From Dyadobacter sp. CY312 (lineage in GTDB: Bacteria > Bacteroidota > Bacteroidia > Cytophagales > Spirosomataceae), in the NCBI RefSeq assembly GCF_021390535.1, contig NZ_JAJUXG010000024.1:43957-107956 (forward strand): a DNA stretch of 64,000 nucleotides. Reading direction: 5' to 3'. Below are positions 43,720 to 52,347 of the stretch, piece after piece (within the stretch, counting starts at the first letter, position 1; each line of letters opens with the position of its first letter). The position numbers and the translations under genes were made by a program. A model generated the notes under the pieces. That model did no database searches. It worked only from the letters and a program-made list of their open reading frames with translations, and was not told the origin of the DNA.

Positions 43720-44418
43720 TTATTGAAGTATACGGAATGTGAGTGCGACATAAGGCATCTCATAACGAGATGAGAAACGCCTTTCACGGTTATCCAGAAG
43801 AACTTTTCCATCGTTATTTTTTGTCACGTAGGCTAACTGACCAAATGTATAGCCGATTTTCACACCTGCTCCACGCGTCAGCCTTATTCTTGCATAGATT
43901 TCCGATTGCCCGTTATAATTATTTAAAAACAGCGGCAACGCATTAAAAATCACCGGTCTTGTTGCTACCCATTGATCGTAGTATGCGCTACCCGACCCGG
44001 GAGAATTTGCGTTTCCCGGATAATTGGCTCTGCGGTTTGACCCAAATGAAGCACCGATAATGTCAGTGTTTGCGCCAATATCTATCCGCCCCACTTTGAC
44101 ACTCACCGAAGCTACAAAACTGACGCCGTTTGTAGATATTCTGCGATATTCCAACAGGTTAGCAGATGGAGCCACTGCCTGTGACATCAGGTTTGTTGCC
44201 TCTCCGTAATATCCCCAGGCTCGTATTCCTAATCCAGCTCTTAGCCAGGAAAGTCGACCCAAAGACGCATCCTCGTGATACAAAACAGACGGAGCCCAGC
44301 TATTACTTCTAAAACCCGTCCCAATATCAATACCTGCCTCAACACGGTCATTGTTTTGAGCAAATACGCATACAGATAAAAACAAGGTAAATACAAGGGT
44401 GTGTATAATAATTTTCAT
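43720..44418 (-). CDS. Putative outer-membrane beta-barrel protein
   Basis: A 232-residue exported protein from the ATG at 44418 (MKIIIHTLVFTLFLSVCVFAQ is a clean signal peptide); a longer frame upstream is not protein-like. The mature chain alternates strands and turns (RVEAGIDIGTGFRSNSW, VSFVASVSVKVGRIDIGANT, SEIYARIRLTRGAGVKIGYT) and ends YEMPYVALTFRILQ with a terminal aromatic-rich strand, as in outer-membrane barrels. I do not recognise the family. A -7 element lies just upstream, so it is probably a single-gene unit. Confidence 0.72.
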   Translation of the reverse strand: MKIIIHTLVFTLFLSVCVFAQNNDRVEAGIDIGTGFRSNSWAPSVLYHEDASLGRLSWLRAGLGIRAWGYYGEATNLMSQAVAPSANLLEYRRISTNGVSFVASVSVKVGRIDIGANTDIIGASFGSNRRANYPGNANSPGSGSAYYDQWVATRPVIFNALPLFLNNYNGQSEIYARIRLTRGAGVKIGYTFGQLAYVTKNNDGKVLLDNRERRFSSRYEMPYVALTFRILQ

Positions 44419-44445
44419 TTCAATTAAATTAGCGTGGTTAATAAG

Positions 44446-44453
44446 CAAAAGTA
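44446..44453 (-). promoter_or_regulatory. Candidate -7 element for the barrel protein gene
   Basis: The minus strand reads TACTTTTG (TAnnTTTG), 28 bases before the ATG at 44418. It argues against the longer upstream frame. No -33 partner was found. Confidence 0.4.
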
Positions 44454-44568
44454 ATATTTCTAAGAATACCCGACACTTACATTGAGTATGTAAAACAAAT
44501 AATACCGACCGCAAAAAACTAATTAACAAATTTATTATCAGATATTTATAAATATAACCACTGAATAT

Positions 44569-45297
44569 ATGTCCGTAACAAGCCCTAAAACACCTATCAG
44601 AATCATTGGTTTATTATTTTATTTCCTGCTATTGTCTAACACTGGGAAATCGCAGAATTCAGATCAGCTGGCCTTTCGCCCACTGTTTAATGGAAAAAAC
44701 TTACAGGGTTGGATTGACGTAAATACTTCCAAAGAAACATGGAAGGTGAAAAACGGAACTTTGATATGTTCGGGAAAACCGATCGGCGTTATGCGCTCGG
44801 ATCGTCAGTACGAAAACTTTATTCTGGAAGTGGAATGGAAACACATGGAAGCAGGTGGCAATTCCGGTATCTTTATCTGGAGTGAGGGAACACCTCAGGA
44901 ACATGATCCGTTGACCAAAGCCATTGAAGTACAAATGCTTGAACTCGATTATGCTCCACAGCACAACGCTACCGACGACTATGTGCACGGCGAATTATTC
45001 CCGACCATGGGCATGAAAGCAATTCCCGACAATCCTAGGGGAATCAGGAGTAAATCTTTGGAAAAGCGCTGCAAGGGAAAAGGTGAATGGAATAAGTATG
45101 TAGTAGTTTGTGTAGACGGAACAGTGAAGTTGTCAGTGAACGGGAAGTTTGTTAATGGTCTGAGGGAATCTGAACACAAAAAAGGCTACATATGCCTGGA
45201 AGCGGAAGGTGCAGAAATTCACTTTCGTAATATGAAGATTATGGAGTTACCTTCCGGTATCACTTCGCCGTCACAAACTGCGCCTTTGGTTGATTAG
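44569..45297 (+). CDS. DUF1080 (3-keto-disaccharide hydrolase-type) secreted protein
   Basis: A 242-residue protein with a signal peptide (IIGLLFYFLLLSNTGKSQ) and one DUF1080 domain: FRPLFNGKNLQGWIDVN, WKVKNGTLICSGKPIGVMRS, FILEVEWKHMEAGGNSGIFI and the late LEAEGAEIHFRNMKIMEL. The fold is a concanavalin-like jelly roll. Some family members hydrolyse 3-keto-glycosides; others may only bind sugars. No 3-dehydrogenase gene is adjacent, so activity here is uncertain. Confidence 0.88.
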   Translation: MSVTSPKTPIRIIGLLFYFLLLSNTGKSQNSDQLAFRPLFNGKNLQGWIDVNTSKETWKVKNGTLICSGKPIGVMRSDRQYENFILEVEWKHMEAGGNSGIFIWSEGTPQEHDPLTKAIEVQMLELDYAPQHNATDDYVHGELFPTMGMKAIPDNPRGIRSKSLEKRCKGKGEWNKYVVVCVDGTVKLSVNGKFVNGLRESEHKKGYICLEAEGAEIHFRNMKIMELPSGITSPSQTAPLVD

Positions 45298-45349
45298 TTT
45301 GTGAAGGTTATCTTACCCCCAAATCTCTCAGACATAGAAAACCCTCTTT

Positions 45350-46153
45350 ATGAAAATCTCCTTTGTCGGTTCAGGAAATGTTGCGTGGCACCTCTCTCAG
45401 GCGATGGAAGAAGCTGGCCACTGGATCTGTGAAATTTATAGCAGAAACCCGCAGAATGCACGTAAACTGGCATCAGAGTTGTACGATACCAATATTCAGC
45501 CCGATCTTAATTTTTCAGAAAGTAACGCAGAAGTCATCGTTCTGGCAGTTTCTGACGACGCACTGGATCAGGTGATTGAGCAGATCGTTTTCCCGGAAAA
45601 TGTGATTGTGGTGCATACTTCCGGCACACGCACCCTGGCCGAATTTCAAAAGCTGATCGAAATTTATAGTGACGTATTTGTTCATACCGGTATTTTTTAC
45701 CCCCTGCAAAGCTTCACCAAAGGATTCCCGATAGACTACAAAGAGTTGCCCTTATGTATCGAATCGAAAAATGAACTCATTGAAAACAAACTCATTGCTC
45801 TTGCCCAAAGTATCAGCGATAATGTAACCCGGTTGGATTCAGATGAGCGTTTTGTACTACATGTCGCAGCTGTTTTCGCCAACAATTTTACCAATTACCT
45901 GCTGGGTGTTTCTCACGATCTTATTTCAAGAGAGCAGTTGAATTTCGACTTGCTGAAACCCTTGATCCAGACTACAATAGATAAGGCTTTTTCTTCGGAT
46001 GATCCTGTTGCAGGGCAAACCGGACCGGCCCGTCGCGGGGATTGGGTGACGATCAACAGACATCTGGAATATCTGCAGGAAACCAATCCGGAATGGATCG
46101 ACATTTATCGCTTAATGACTGATAAAATCCGCGGTCTGTATCTTTCAAAATAA
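45350..46153 (+). CDS. Rossmann-like DUF2520 oxidoreductase
   Basis: A 267-residue protein with an N-terminal NAD(P)-binding domain (KISFVGSGNVAWHLSQAM, then EVIVLAVSDDALDQVIEQI, and VVHTSGTRTLAEF) and a C-terminal helical DUF2520 domain (FVLHVAAVFANNFTNYLLG, QTTIDKAFSSDDPVAGQTGP). The fold resembles ProC and 6-phosphogluconate dehydrogenase, but the substrate is unknown. It is followed 63 bases later by a KdsC-like phosphatase, a pairing common in Bacteroidota. Confidence 0.88.
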   Translation: MKISFVGSGNVAWHLSQAMEEAGHWICEIYSRNPQNARKLASELYDTNIQPDLNFSESNAEVIVLAVSDDALDQVIEQIVFPENVIVVHTSGTRTLAEFQKLIEIYSDVFVHTGIFYPLQSFTKGFPIDYKELPLCIESKNELIENKLIALAQSISDNVTRLDSDERFVLHVAAVFANNFTNYLLGVSHDLISREQLNFDLLKPLIQTTIDKAFSSDDPVAGQTGPARRGDWVTINRHLEYLQETNPEWIDIYRLMTDKIRGLYLSK

Positions 46154-46184
46154 CTCCTTTAAGCAACAAGGAAAAAAGTTCGGT

Positions 46185-46192
46185 TATATTTG
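46185..46192 (+). promoter_or_regulatory. Candidate -7 element for the KdsC-like gene
   Basis: Bases TATATTTG at 46185-46192 match TAnnTTTG, 25 bases before the ATG at 46217. The site makes the upstream TTG start at 46190 unlikely. Confidence 0.4.
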
Positions 46193-46216
46193 CACCATTC
46201 ACTATATCCGGAATTG

Positions 46217-46747
46217 ATGGAATTTTCTTTGAATGAGCGCTTTAAGCGAGTTACCACTTTTATTTTTGACATCGACGGGGTTATGACGGACGGAAGCGTT
46301 ATAGCTCTGGAAAGTGGTGAGCAACCACGCATTTTCAATGTTCGTGACGGATATGGTATTAATCGTGCCCTTAAAATGGGATTTCGTGTCGCCATTTTAT
46401 CGGCACAGAATCAGGTTGGCGTAAGGAAACGCCTTGAATACCTGGGTGTAAAAGATATTTTCATCGGGACATCTCCGGACGGCAAACTTCCCATATTCAG
46501 AAAATATCTGGAAGAGACGAGCCTTACTGAGCAAGAGATCGTTTTTATGGGCGATGACTTACCCGACTGGGAAGTGATGCGAACAAATGTACTTGGTGCA
46601 TGCCCGGCCGATTCCGCAGAGGAAATTCTTGAACTGGCCGACTATATCTCTCCAAAAAACGGTGGTTATGGAGCGGTACGAGACGTAATCGAACAGGTAA
46701 TGAAAGCCCAGGACAAATGGATGACCTGGTTTGAGGAAACAAAATAA
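46217..46747 (+). CDS. kdsC: KdsC-like HAD phosphatase (KDO 8-phosphate phosphatase)
   Basis: A 176-residue capless HAD hydrolase from the ATG at 46217; the TTG at 46190 lies inside the -7 box. Motif I FIFDIDGVMTDGSV, motif II in AILSAQNQ, the lysine in SPDGKLPIF, and motif IV IVFMGDDLPDWEVM are present, with the C-terminal ISPKNGGYGAVRDVIEQVM typical of KdsC. It would remove phosphate from KDO 8-phosphate in lipid A core synthesis, although some relatives act on other sugar phosphates. Confidence 0.87.
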   Translation: MEFSLNERFKRVTTFIFDIDGVMTDGSVIALESGEQPRIFNVRDGYGINRALKMGFRVAILSAQNQVGVRKRLEYLGVKDIFIGTSPDGKLPIFRKYLEETSLTEQEIVFMGDDLPDWEVMRTNVLGACPADSAEEILELADYISPKNGGYGAVRDVIEQVMKAQDKWMTWFEETK

Positions 46748-46772
46748 GGGAAGAAATCAGATAAAAGAATAA

Positions 46773-47888
46773 GTGAAACAAAAGCGTTACTTCCCCAATT
46801 TAAATGGTATCCGCTGCATTGCAGCACTATTGGTGGTTTTTCATCATCTCGAACAAGCCAAACACGCCTTTGGAATTGCCAATATTTATGAATTGCCTAT
46901 CATACAACATGCCGGCAGGCTGGGTGTTGGATTGTTCTTTGTTTTGAGTGGCTTTCTGATCACCTATTTGCTTTTGGATGAAAGAGGACGTTTTGGTAAT
47001 GTAGATGCTAAAAAGTTTTATTTACGCCGGATCTTTCGCATCTGGCCAATTTACTTTTTGATCATAGGTCTGTCTTTTCTCGTCTTCCCCCACCTTGAAC
47101 TTTTACATTTTCCGGGAACAAACGAAAAACTCTCTGTTCATTCGGCTGAACGGATCGCATTGTTGCTTCTGGTACTCCCCAACTATGCTTTCGTACTCTA
47201 CGATCTTCCCTACTGGTGCGCGCAAACCTGGTCAATTGGTGTAGAAGAGCAATTTTATTATCTCTGGCCCTGGCTGATTAAATATCCAAAAAAACGCATT
47301 TTTACGATTGTAACATTTCTTGCCATCACTGTCTTCCTTCTGTATACGGGATTACATTTCCTCAATGAAACCGAGGAAACAGAAAGAGCGATAATTGGAA
47401 CATTCATCGGACAGTTTCGTATACAAACAATGGCACTTGGAGGCGTATGTGCATGGCTGGTATACAATGATAAAAATCAGATTCTGAATTTTATTTTCCG
47501 TAAAGACATGCAGATTGTCGTTTACAGCCTTCTTATTATTCTATTTTTCTCAGGACTTCATTTTTCAGGATTCCTGGAAGTCTACGCTGTTTTCTTTGCA
47601 TTCTTTGTATTAAATGCCTCCTGCAATCCAAATTCGATCGTCAGTCTTGAAAATCCGGTCATGAACCATTTGGGCAAAATATCTTACGGGCTTTATATTT
47701 ATCACGTGTTCGTGATCGTGTTGCTTATCAACCTTTTGCAGAAATACGCACCTGCGCTCACCGGAGGAACTTACCAGTTTGTAGTTTACTTGCTTACATT
47801 GATATTTTCCGTGGCTGTTGCATCCCTTTCTTATTCTTACTTCGAAAAACCATTGTTGGCTTATAAAGACAAGCGATTCGGTCGTTGA
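46773..47888 (+). CDS. Membrane acyltransferase (AT3/OafA family)
   Basis: A 371-residue integral membrane protein starting at a GTG (no ATG is suitable). The family motif FPNLNGIRCIAALLVVFHHL carries the active-site histidines, followed by AGRLGVGLFFVLSGFLITYLL and FYLRRIFRIWPIYFL, then WSIGVEEQFYYLWPWL. About ten helices. It probably transfers acetyl or other acyl groups to a surface polysaccharide or lipid; the acceptor is unknown. It lies 25 bases after the KdsC-like gene, so co-transcription is likely. Confidence 0.9.
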   Translation: MKQKRYFPNLNGIRCIAALLVVFHHLEQAKHAFGIANIYELPIIQHAGRLGVGLFFVLSGFLITYLLLDERGRFGNVDAKKFYLRRIFRIWPIYFLIIGLSFLVFPHLELLHFPGTNEKLSVHSAERIALLLLVLPNYAFVLYDLPYWCAQTWSIGVEEQFYYLWPWLIKYPKKRIFTIVTFLAITVFLLYTGLHFLNETEETERAIIGTFIGQFRIQTMALGGVCAWLVYNDKNQILNFIFRKDMQIVVYSLLIILFFSGLHFSGFLEVYAVFFAFFVLNASCNPNSIVSLENPVMNHLGKISYGLYIYHVFVIVLLINLLQKYAPALTGGTYQFVVYLLTLIFSVAVASLSYSYFEKPLLAYKDKRFGR

Positions 47889-47918
47889 TTTTTTACCAAA
47901 GTAAACTTAGAATACCTA

Positions 47919-48797
47919 TCATTTGGTGGATGTCCCGGTTTCCACCAGCTCTGTCATTGTATAAAACTTCAAATTCTGCGCTTTGGCTTCTTTGAGGATG
48001 GTTTCCAAAAAGGAGACGTTGAAGCCATACTCCCCATTGACAGGCTTGGCATATAACGGCTCGTGCCCGAAAACCATTAGTGCAGTATTACTTTCTCTGG
48101 CTTTGATAATAGCATCTTTTATTTCGCTTTCCGTTATTTCGGAATCCTGATCGATCAATAATGCGTCTACAACGCTTTCCTGATCGAACTTATAATAGAT
48201 CCAGTCCATGATACGCGGAGCCAGTGTATACAACGGTATTCCTCTAAAAACCCTTCTTGAAATAGCCACGTCCCTCAGAATTTTAAAACCGCTCGCAAGC
48301 AACACCGAATCCACTTGCGCATCGTGGTTGCCTCCCGGATGCGCATAAGAGGTTGGATTAAAACCAGCTTCTGCCATCCATTTCATACCCGGAGTAAGTT
48401 CTGTTTCTACATATTTGCCGACTCCGTGCGCAATCAGTTCTGTCGATTTCCCATGAATTGTTCCATGAAAACCGATCTCATGCCCGTCTGTCTGCAATTG
48501 TTTCAATTTCTCAATTTCATCCTTTTTAAGGCTATCTCCGCAAGTGATAAAAAAGGTCACTTTGGCATCATACTTTTGAAATAGTGGCCTTAGTGTATAC
48601 CATTCATCAATAAAATGGTCATCAAAGGAAATGGCAATTCCTGCTTTTTCAGGAGTTTTGTTTTTTTGTTGGCAGGAGCCGGCCATTAAACAAAGCGAAA
48701 TCAGCAATGGTAAAAAAGTGCGCTTTGCGAAAAAGTCCAATCCAGGTTCAGCAAATAATTTATGGGAAGTATTGTCTTTCTCTCTACTCATTGTCAT
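47919..48797 (-). CDS. Polysaccharide deacetylase (CE4/NodB-type) lipoprotein
   Basis: A 292-residue protein with a lipoprotein signal ending in LMAGSC (cysteine after a basic, hydrophobic leader). The NodB-like domain shows AISFDDHFIDEWYTLRPLF, then KVTFFITCG, and the metal-site motif DGHEIGFHGTIHG, followed by TSYAHPGGNHDAQV and a C-terminal LMVFGHEPLY. It may remove acetyl groups from a surface or dietary polysaccharide. The start overlaps the 3' end of the truncated DUF1016 gene by 14 bases; a second ATG at 48791 is possible. Confidence 0.87.
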   Translation of the reverse strand: MTMSREKDNTSHKLFAEPGLDFFAKRTFLPLLISLCLMAGSCQQKNKTPEKAGIAISFDDHFIDEWYTLRPLFQKYDAKVTFFITCGDSLKKDEIEKLKQLQTDGHEIGFHGTIHGKSTELIAHGVGKYVETELTPGMKWMAEAGFNPTSYAHPGGNHDAQVDSVLLASGFKILRDVAISRRVFRGIPLYTLAPRIMDWIYYKFDQESVVDALLIDQDSEITESEIKDAIIKARESNTALMVFGHEPLYAKPVNGEYGFNVSFLETILKEAKAQNLKFYTMTELVETGTSTK

Positions 48798-49254
48798 CAG
48801 TGTTCATTGGCAGTGAACTATTCTCAAATAGCTCATGTAATTTCAATGTTAAGTGGTGCGTCCAGCTTACTTTCACTAAAACACTCCATCTGATGTCGGC
48901 TGCTTCCAATTGTGACATTGGCGATGACACAATTGCACTGTGTTGATTATCAGCAAATTTGCTTTGTGACATTGCTAATGTCACAAAATTCATATTTGAA
49001 TAAGTCTCGTAAAAAAGCTTCATCCGATAAAGGCCTCTCCGGTTAAACCCACGAAGCCCAGGATGTGACGTTCGAATAAAATCAGCAAGCTCATCTACCT
49101 TTTTTTCGCCCCAGTTTGCATTACTCAGTTGCCTAGAAATGTAGGAACCAACCTTCCAATATAAATTAATCAGTTCCGTATTAACAATCCTTAAGGCGTT
49201 AATTTGTGTATTTTTGATCAATTCCACAATCTCAGCAAACTGTATTTCCGACAT
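48784..49254 (-). pseudogene. Truncated DUF1016 (YhcG-type) protein, N-terminal domain only
   Basis: A 156-residue frame with a good N-terminal DUF1016 domain: FAEIVELIKNTQINALRIVN, the NLYWKVGSYISRQLSNANWG segment and DFIRTSHPGLRGFNRRGLYR, then up to VLVKVSWTHHL. Full-length relatives continue for about 200 residues into a PDDEXK nuclease domain; here the chain departs into KLHELFENSSL and stops. It is likely a gene remnant, but the ATG frame is intact and it could still be expressed as a short protein. Its end overlaps the deacetylase start. Confidence 0.72.
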
Positions 49255-49338
49255 GATTCAATTTGGTTAAAACTTTGGAATATGGTGATTATCAAATTCA
49301 ACAATGAACTATTACTTTCGCTAAATTAACAAGTCATC

Positions 49339-50562
49339 ATGAAAATCCTTCATACAGCCGACTGGCACATTGGTAAAAAACTGGATCAGTATCCCCGGCT
49401 GGAAGAACAACGGCTTGTGCTGGCGGAGATCTGTGAAATTGCAGAACGCGAAAATGTTGATGCGGTGATCGTGGCCGGCGATTTATTCGACAACTTTAAT
49501 CCTTCTTCCGAAGCAACAGAGTTACTTTATACAACCCTGCACAGACTTTCTGCAAATGGCACTCGCGCCGTTGTGGCTATCGCCGGCAACCACGATTCCC
49601 CCGAACGCATCCAGGTTCCTGATGCTCTGGCGAGGGTTTGCGGGATCATATTCGTTGGCTTTCCCAATACGGAAGTCAGTAAGTTTTGTACACAGGGAAA
49701 GGTGGAAGTAGTACGTTCCAACAAAGGATTTATGGAGCTAAGCCTCCCGAACGCTGATTTTCCTCTGCGCATTATTCATACACCTTATGCAAATGAACAG
49801 CGGTTAAAAACATTTTTGGGAATTGAAGATTCCGAGGATGCATTGCGTGATCATTTGCAAAGTCATTGGCAACAGCTTGCCGATCAATATCTGGACGACA
49901 AGGGCTTCAACCTTCTCGCAACGCATTTGTATGTCATGAAAAAGGGAGACCCTGATCCCGAAGAAGAACCGGAAGAAGAACGTCCTATTCTGCACATTGG
50001 AGGTGCACAGGCTATCTATACCGAGAATTTCCCCAAACAGGTTCATTATGTTGCACTCGGCCATTTACACCGGTATCATTCAGTTGATAAAAATCCGCCT
50101 GTTGTGTATTCGAGCAGCCCGCTTGCATATAGTTTTTCGGAAGCCAATCAGAACAAACAAGTTGTGTTACTTGATGCTGCTCCCGGAAAACTCATCAGTT
50201 ATACACCTATTGAGCTAAAACAGGGTAAAAAACTCAAAAGAGGAAAATTCGAAAGTATAAACGAGGCAATAACATGGTTACAGGAAAATGAAAATGATTT
50301 GGTTGAGATTACGATCGTGTCCGACAATTACCTTGAAGCTGCTGATAAAAAAAGACTCAACGAAGCTCATTCCGGCCTAATCCAGATCATCCCGCAAATC
50401 CGCCGTATCAATGAAGCGGAGCAGGCAGCAGAGATTGATCTTTCACTTAGCATAGAAAAATTATTCGGCGAATATTTCAAAAGTAAAAACAAGGGACAGG
50501 AACCTTCGGAAGGTTTGATGGAGGTTTTAAGGGAGGTTTTGGGGACGGAGGAGGAAGGATAA
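49339..50562 (+). CDS. sbcD: Exonuclease SbcD (Mre11-type)
   Basis: A 407-residue metallophosphoesterase nuclease subunit that, with SbcC, opens DNA hairpins and processes ends. Metal ligands are in HTADWHIGK (Asp8, His10), AGDLFDN (Asp48) and AGNHDSPER (His85), with later LLATHLYVM and VHYVALGHLHRYH. A long acidic stretch (DPDPEEEPEEERP) interrupts the domain. The C-terminal capping region is present. The usual partner sbcC does not follow; the next gene lies on the other strand with abutting stop codons. Confidence 0.95.
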   Translation: MKILHTADWHIGKKLDQYPRLEEQRLVLAEICEIAERENVDAVIVAGDLFDNFNPSSEATELLYTTLHRLSANGTRAVVAIAGNHDSPERIQVPDALARVCGIIFVGFPNTEVSKFCTQGKVEVVRSNKGFMELSLPNADFPLRIIHTPYANEQRLKTFLGIEDSEDALRDHLQSHWQQLADQYLDDKGFNLLATHLYVMKKGDPDPEEEPEEERPILHIGGAQAIYTENFPKQVHYVALGHLHRYHSVDKNPPVVYSSSPLAYSFSEANQNKQVVLLDAAPGKLISYTPIELKQGKKLKRGKFESINEAITWLQENENDLVEITIVSDNYLEAADKKRLNEAHSGLIQIIPQIRRINEAEQAAEIDLSLSIEKLFGEYFKSKNKGQEPSEGLMEVLREVLGTEEEG

Positions 50563-51597
50563 TTACCTTTCCAGCCACTTGATCCACTCAGCCGCTACTG
50601 CATCCCCCTGGTAAATTTTATCGATAATTTCACCAGAAGGATTTTTCTTCAATTCAAAGAATTGATGGTTGTAATTTGGATAGGACTTAAATGTCAAATT
50701 CCTTTTCCCTGCGATTTCAAACTCTATCGGAAGCATATCCATATTGGCAGCAATCTCTCCATCTTCAGTTCCATAAGTAACATAAAGTGGGATTTGTATT
50801 TTTAGTAAATTATCCAGATTTCTAATTGAGAACGAGTACCATGCCCGGTAAGTATCGCCGAAGGATTTTTCGACAGATTCAGGATTACGGCAGATATCTT
50901 TCCACACCTCATACAATTTATCAATCTCCTCCTGAGCCTCTTTAACAGTCATGATTCCGCTTTTAGCATCCTGGCGTAATCGGTAAATGATATTTTCAAA
51001 TCTCCTTTCAGGATTACCTGAAAACAAAATTGCATGTGTGATGTGTTTGTTACGGTTGGCAACAAGGTCGGCGCCAACCGTAAACCCTTCCGAGCCTCCG
51101 CAAAAAACGACCTTCTTAGAATCAACCCAGGATTGTTTTACCAAAAAATCAATTACCTGATCGCACTGCTGTACATATTTCTCCCGGTAGTTATTTTTTA
51201 GATATTTTTTAGAAACAAAAACTTCAGAAGTATCTCCATTTCTCATCGCCTTTTGATATTGATCCAGATAAACAGAATCTGCAACTAGTCTTACACCAGG
51301 CTTGCTGATCATCACGAAATGATATTTGTCTTTAAAATCTCTAAACCGAAAAGGAGATACAGGCATGTAAAATCCATCTTTATACTGATGGATAATCGGC
51401 ATGGGCTGGGAACCCTGACGAAACAAAAAGAGCGGCTTCTTCTGTTTCAAATCATCCTTATTCCCAAACACGATGAAAGTTGTAGTGTCTTTACCATCGG
51501 GCAGGTGAAAGATCTGGCAAAGATTTGCCAACTCTTTATGCTGCGCAAATACCTCGACGGAGAATAACAGGCAAGCTATTAAAATTAATCCTCTCAT
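50563..51597 (-). CDS. Secreted alpha/beta hydrolase-like protein
   Basis: A 344-residue protein from the ATG at 51597 (MRGLILIACLLFSVEVFAQ is the signal peptide); a longer frame back to 51705 has no family-like sequence. The hydrolase fold is suggested by VVFCGGSEGFTVGADLVA, a GxSxG nucleophile elbow, an acidic residue in YVTYGTEDGEIA, and NYNHQFFELK with the likely catalytic histidine. Substrate is unknown; a peptidase or esterase role is possible. Its stop codon abuts that of sbcD. Confidence 0.75.
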   Translation of the reverse strand: MRGLILIACLLFSVEVFAQHKELANLCQIFHLPDGKDTTTFIVFGNKDDLKQKKPLFLFRQGSQPMPIIHQYKDGFYMPVSPFRFRDFKDKYHFVMISKPGVRLVADSVYLDQYQKAMRNGDTSEVFVSKKYLKNNYREKYVQQCDQVIDFLVKQSWVDSKKVVFCGGSEGFTVGADLVANRNKHITHAILFSGNPERRFENIIYRLRQDAKSGIMTVKEAQEEIDKLYEVWKDICRNPESVEKSFGDTYRAWYSFSIRNLDNLLKIQIPLYVTYGTEDGEIAANMDMLPIEFEIAGKRNLTFKSYPNYNHQFFELKKNPSGEIIDKIYQGDAVAAEWIKWLER

Positions 51598-51687
51598 GTT
51601 TTTAACCAAAAGAAAAGAACTCCAGGCTACATTCATAGCAAGAGAGCTTAATTTAAGATTCTTTAACACGGTGGACCATAAAGCAAT

Positions 51688-51722
51688 AAAGGCAGACAAA
51701 ACCATCCGTTTTGCCTGCCTTT
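51688..51722 (-). terminator. Terminator after the DksA/TraR-like gene
   Basis: On the minus strand AAAGGCAGGCAAAAC and GTTTTGTCTGCCTTT form a 15-base stem with one mismatch and a five-base loop, followed by ATTGC. It lies 25 bases past the stop codon. Confidence 0.6.
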
Positions 51723-51747
51723 AAATATTTCTGCGATTCAGTAAAAT

Positions 51748-52134
51748 TTAGCTCGCTCTTTTCAATTTTGCTTCGATCGTCTGCTGTGTATGAGGAACAA
51801 TACGCAGGCGCTCTTTCGGGATCAGCTTACCAGAATCGATACATACGCCATAAGTACCATTTTTGATGCGTACAAGCGCATTTTCTAACTGAATGGAGTA
51901 TTTCTGCAAACGTGCAGCCAGTTGGCTAAGGTTCTCACGCTCGCTTGCGTCAGCTCCATCTTCAATGGATTTCGCTGTACTTGCTGTATTATCAGTACCG
52001 CTGTCGTTCTTTTTACTCAGACCTCCTTTAATGTAATTCAGCTCATTCATTGTGGCTTCAAGTTTGCCAAGAATAAGCTCTTCAAATTCCTTTAATTCCT
52101 CTGATGAATATCTGGTTTTCTCTTCTTGTTGCAT
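51748..52134 (-). CDS. DksA/TraR-like transcription regulator with degenerate zinc finger
   Basis: A 128-residue protein with an N-terminal coiled coil (EELKEFEELILGKLEATMNE, and QLAARLQKYSIQLENALVRI) and the C-terminal motif YGVCIDSGKLIPKERLRIVP. DksA-type proteins bind RNA polymerase in its secondary channel and, with ppGpp, alter transcription. The usual four-cysteine zinc site is reduced to one cysteine here; the later pair is replaced by a run ending in TIEAKLKRAS. Cysteine-poor versions can still work without zinc. A -7 element lies upstream. Confidence 0.85.
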   Translation of the reverse strand: MQQEEKTRYSSEELKEFEELILGKLEATMNELNYIKGGLSKKNDSGTDNTASTAKSIEDGADASERENLSQLAARLQKYSIQLENALVRIKNGTYGVCIDSGKLIPKERLRIVPHTQQTIEAKLKRAS

Positions 52135-52184
52135 AATCCTAATTGATTTTGAATGAATCTGTAATTAAGGAGTGTTTCAAAGCA

Positions 52185-52192
52185 CAAAAGTA
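52185..52192 (-). promoter_or_regulatory. Candidate -7 element for the DksA/TraR-like gene
   Basis: The minus strand reads TACTTTTG (TAnnTTTG), 51 bases before the ATG. The -33 region is weak. Confidence 0.4.
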
Positions 52193-52290
52193 GTGGTATT
52201 CTGGCTATTTCGGAACAATAACTTTAATCAAAAAAGCAAATACCTGAAATTCTCAGTATGAAAAGCAACTGATTAATCGAAATACCTATA

Positions 52291-52328
52291 AAAAATGAAG
52301 CCATCACCCTTTTCAAGGCAATGGCTTC
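52291..52328 (-). terminator. Terminator after pdhB
   Basis: GAAGCCAT (52297-52304) pairs with ATGGCTTC (52321-52328), with further partial pairing inside. On the minus strand the stem is followed by ATTTTTTA. Confidence 0.7.
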
Positions 52329-52347
52329 GCAGAAGTTTCCTTCAAAA

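Noticed and set aside
44419..44529. N-terminal extension of the barrel protein
   Set aside because: A clean signal peptide starts at 44418 and a -7 promoter box lies within the extension.
51598..51705. N-terminal extension of the alpha/beta hydrolase
   Set aside because: The true signal peptide starts at 51597; the extension has no homology-like features.
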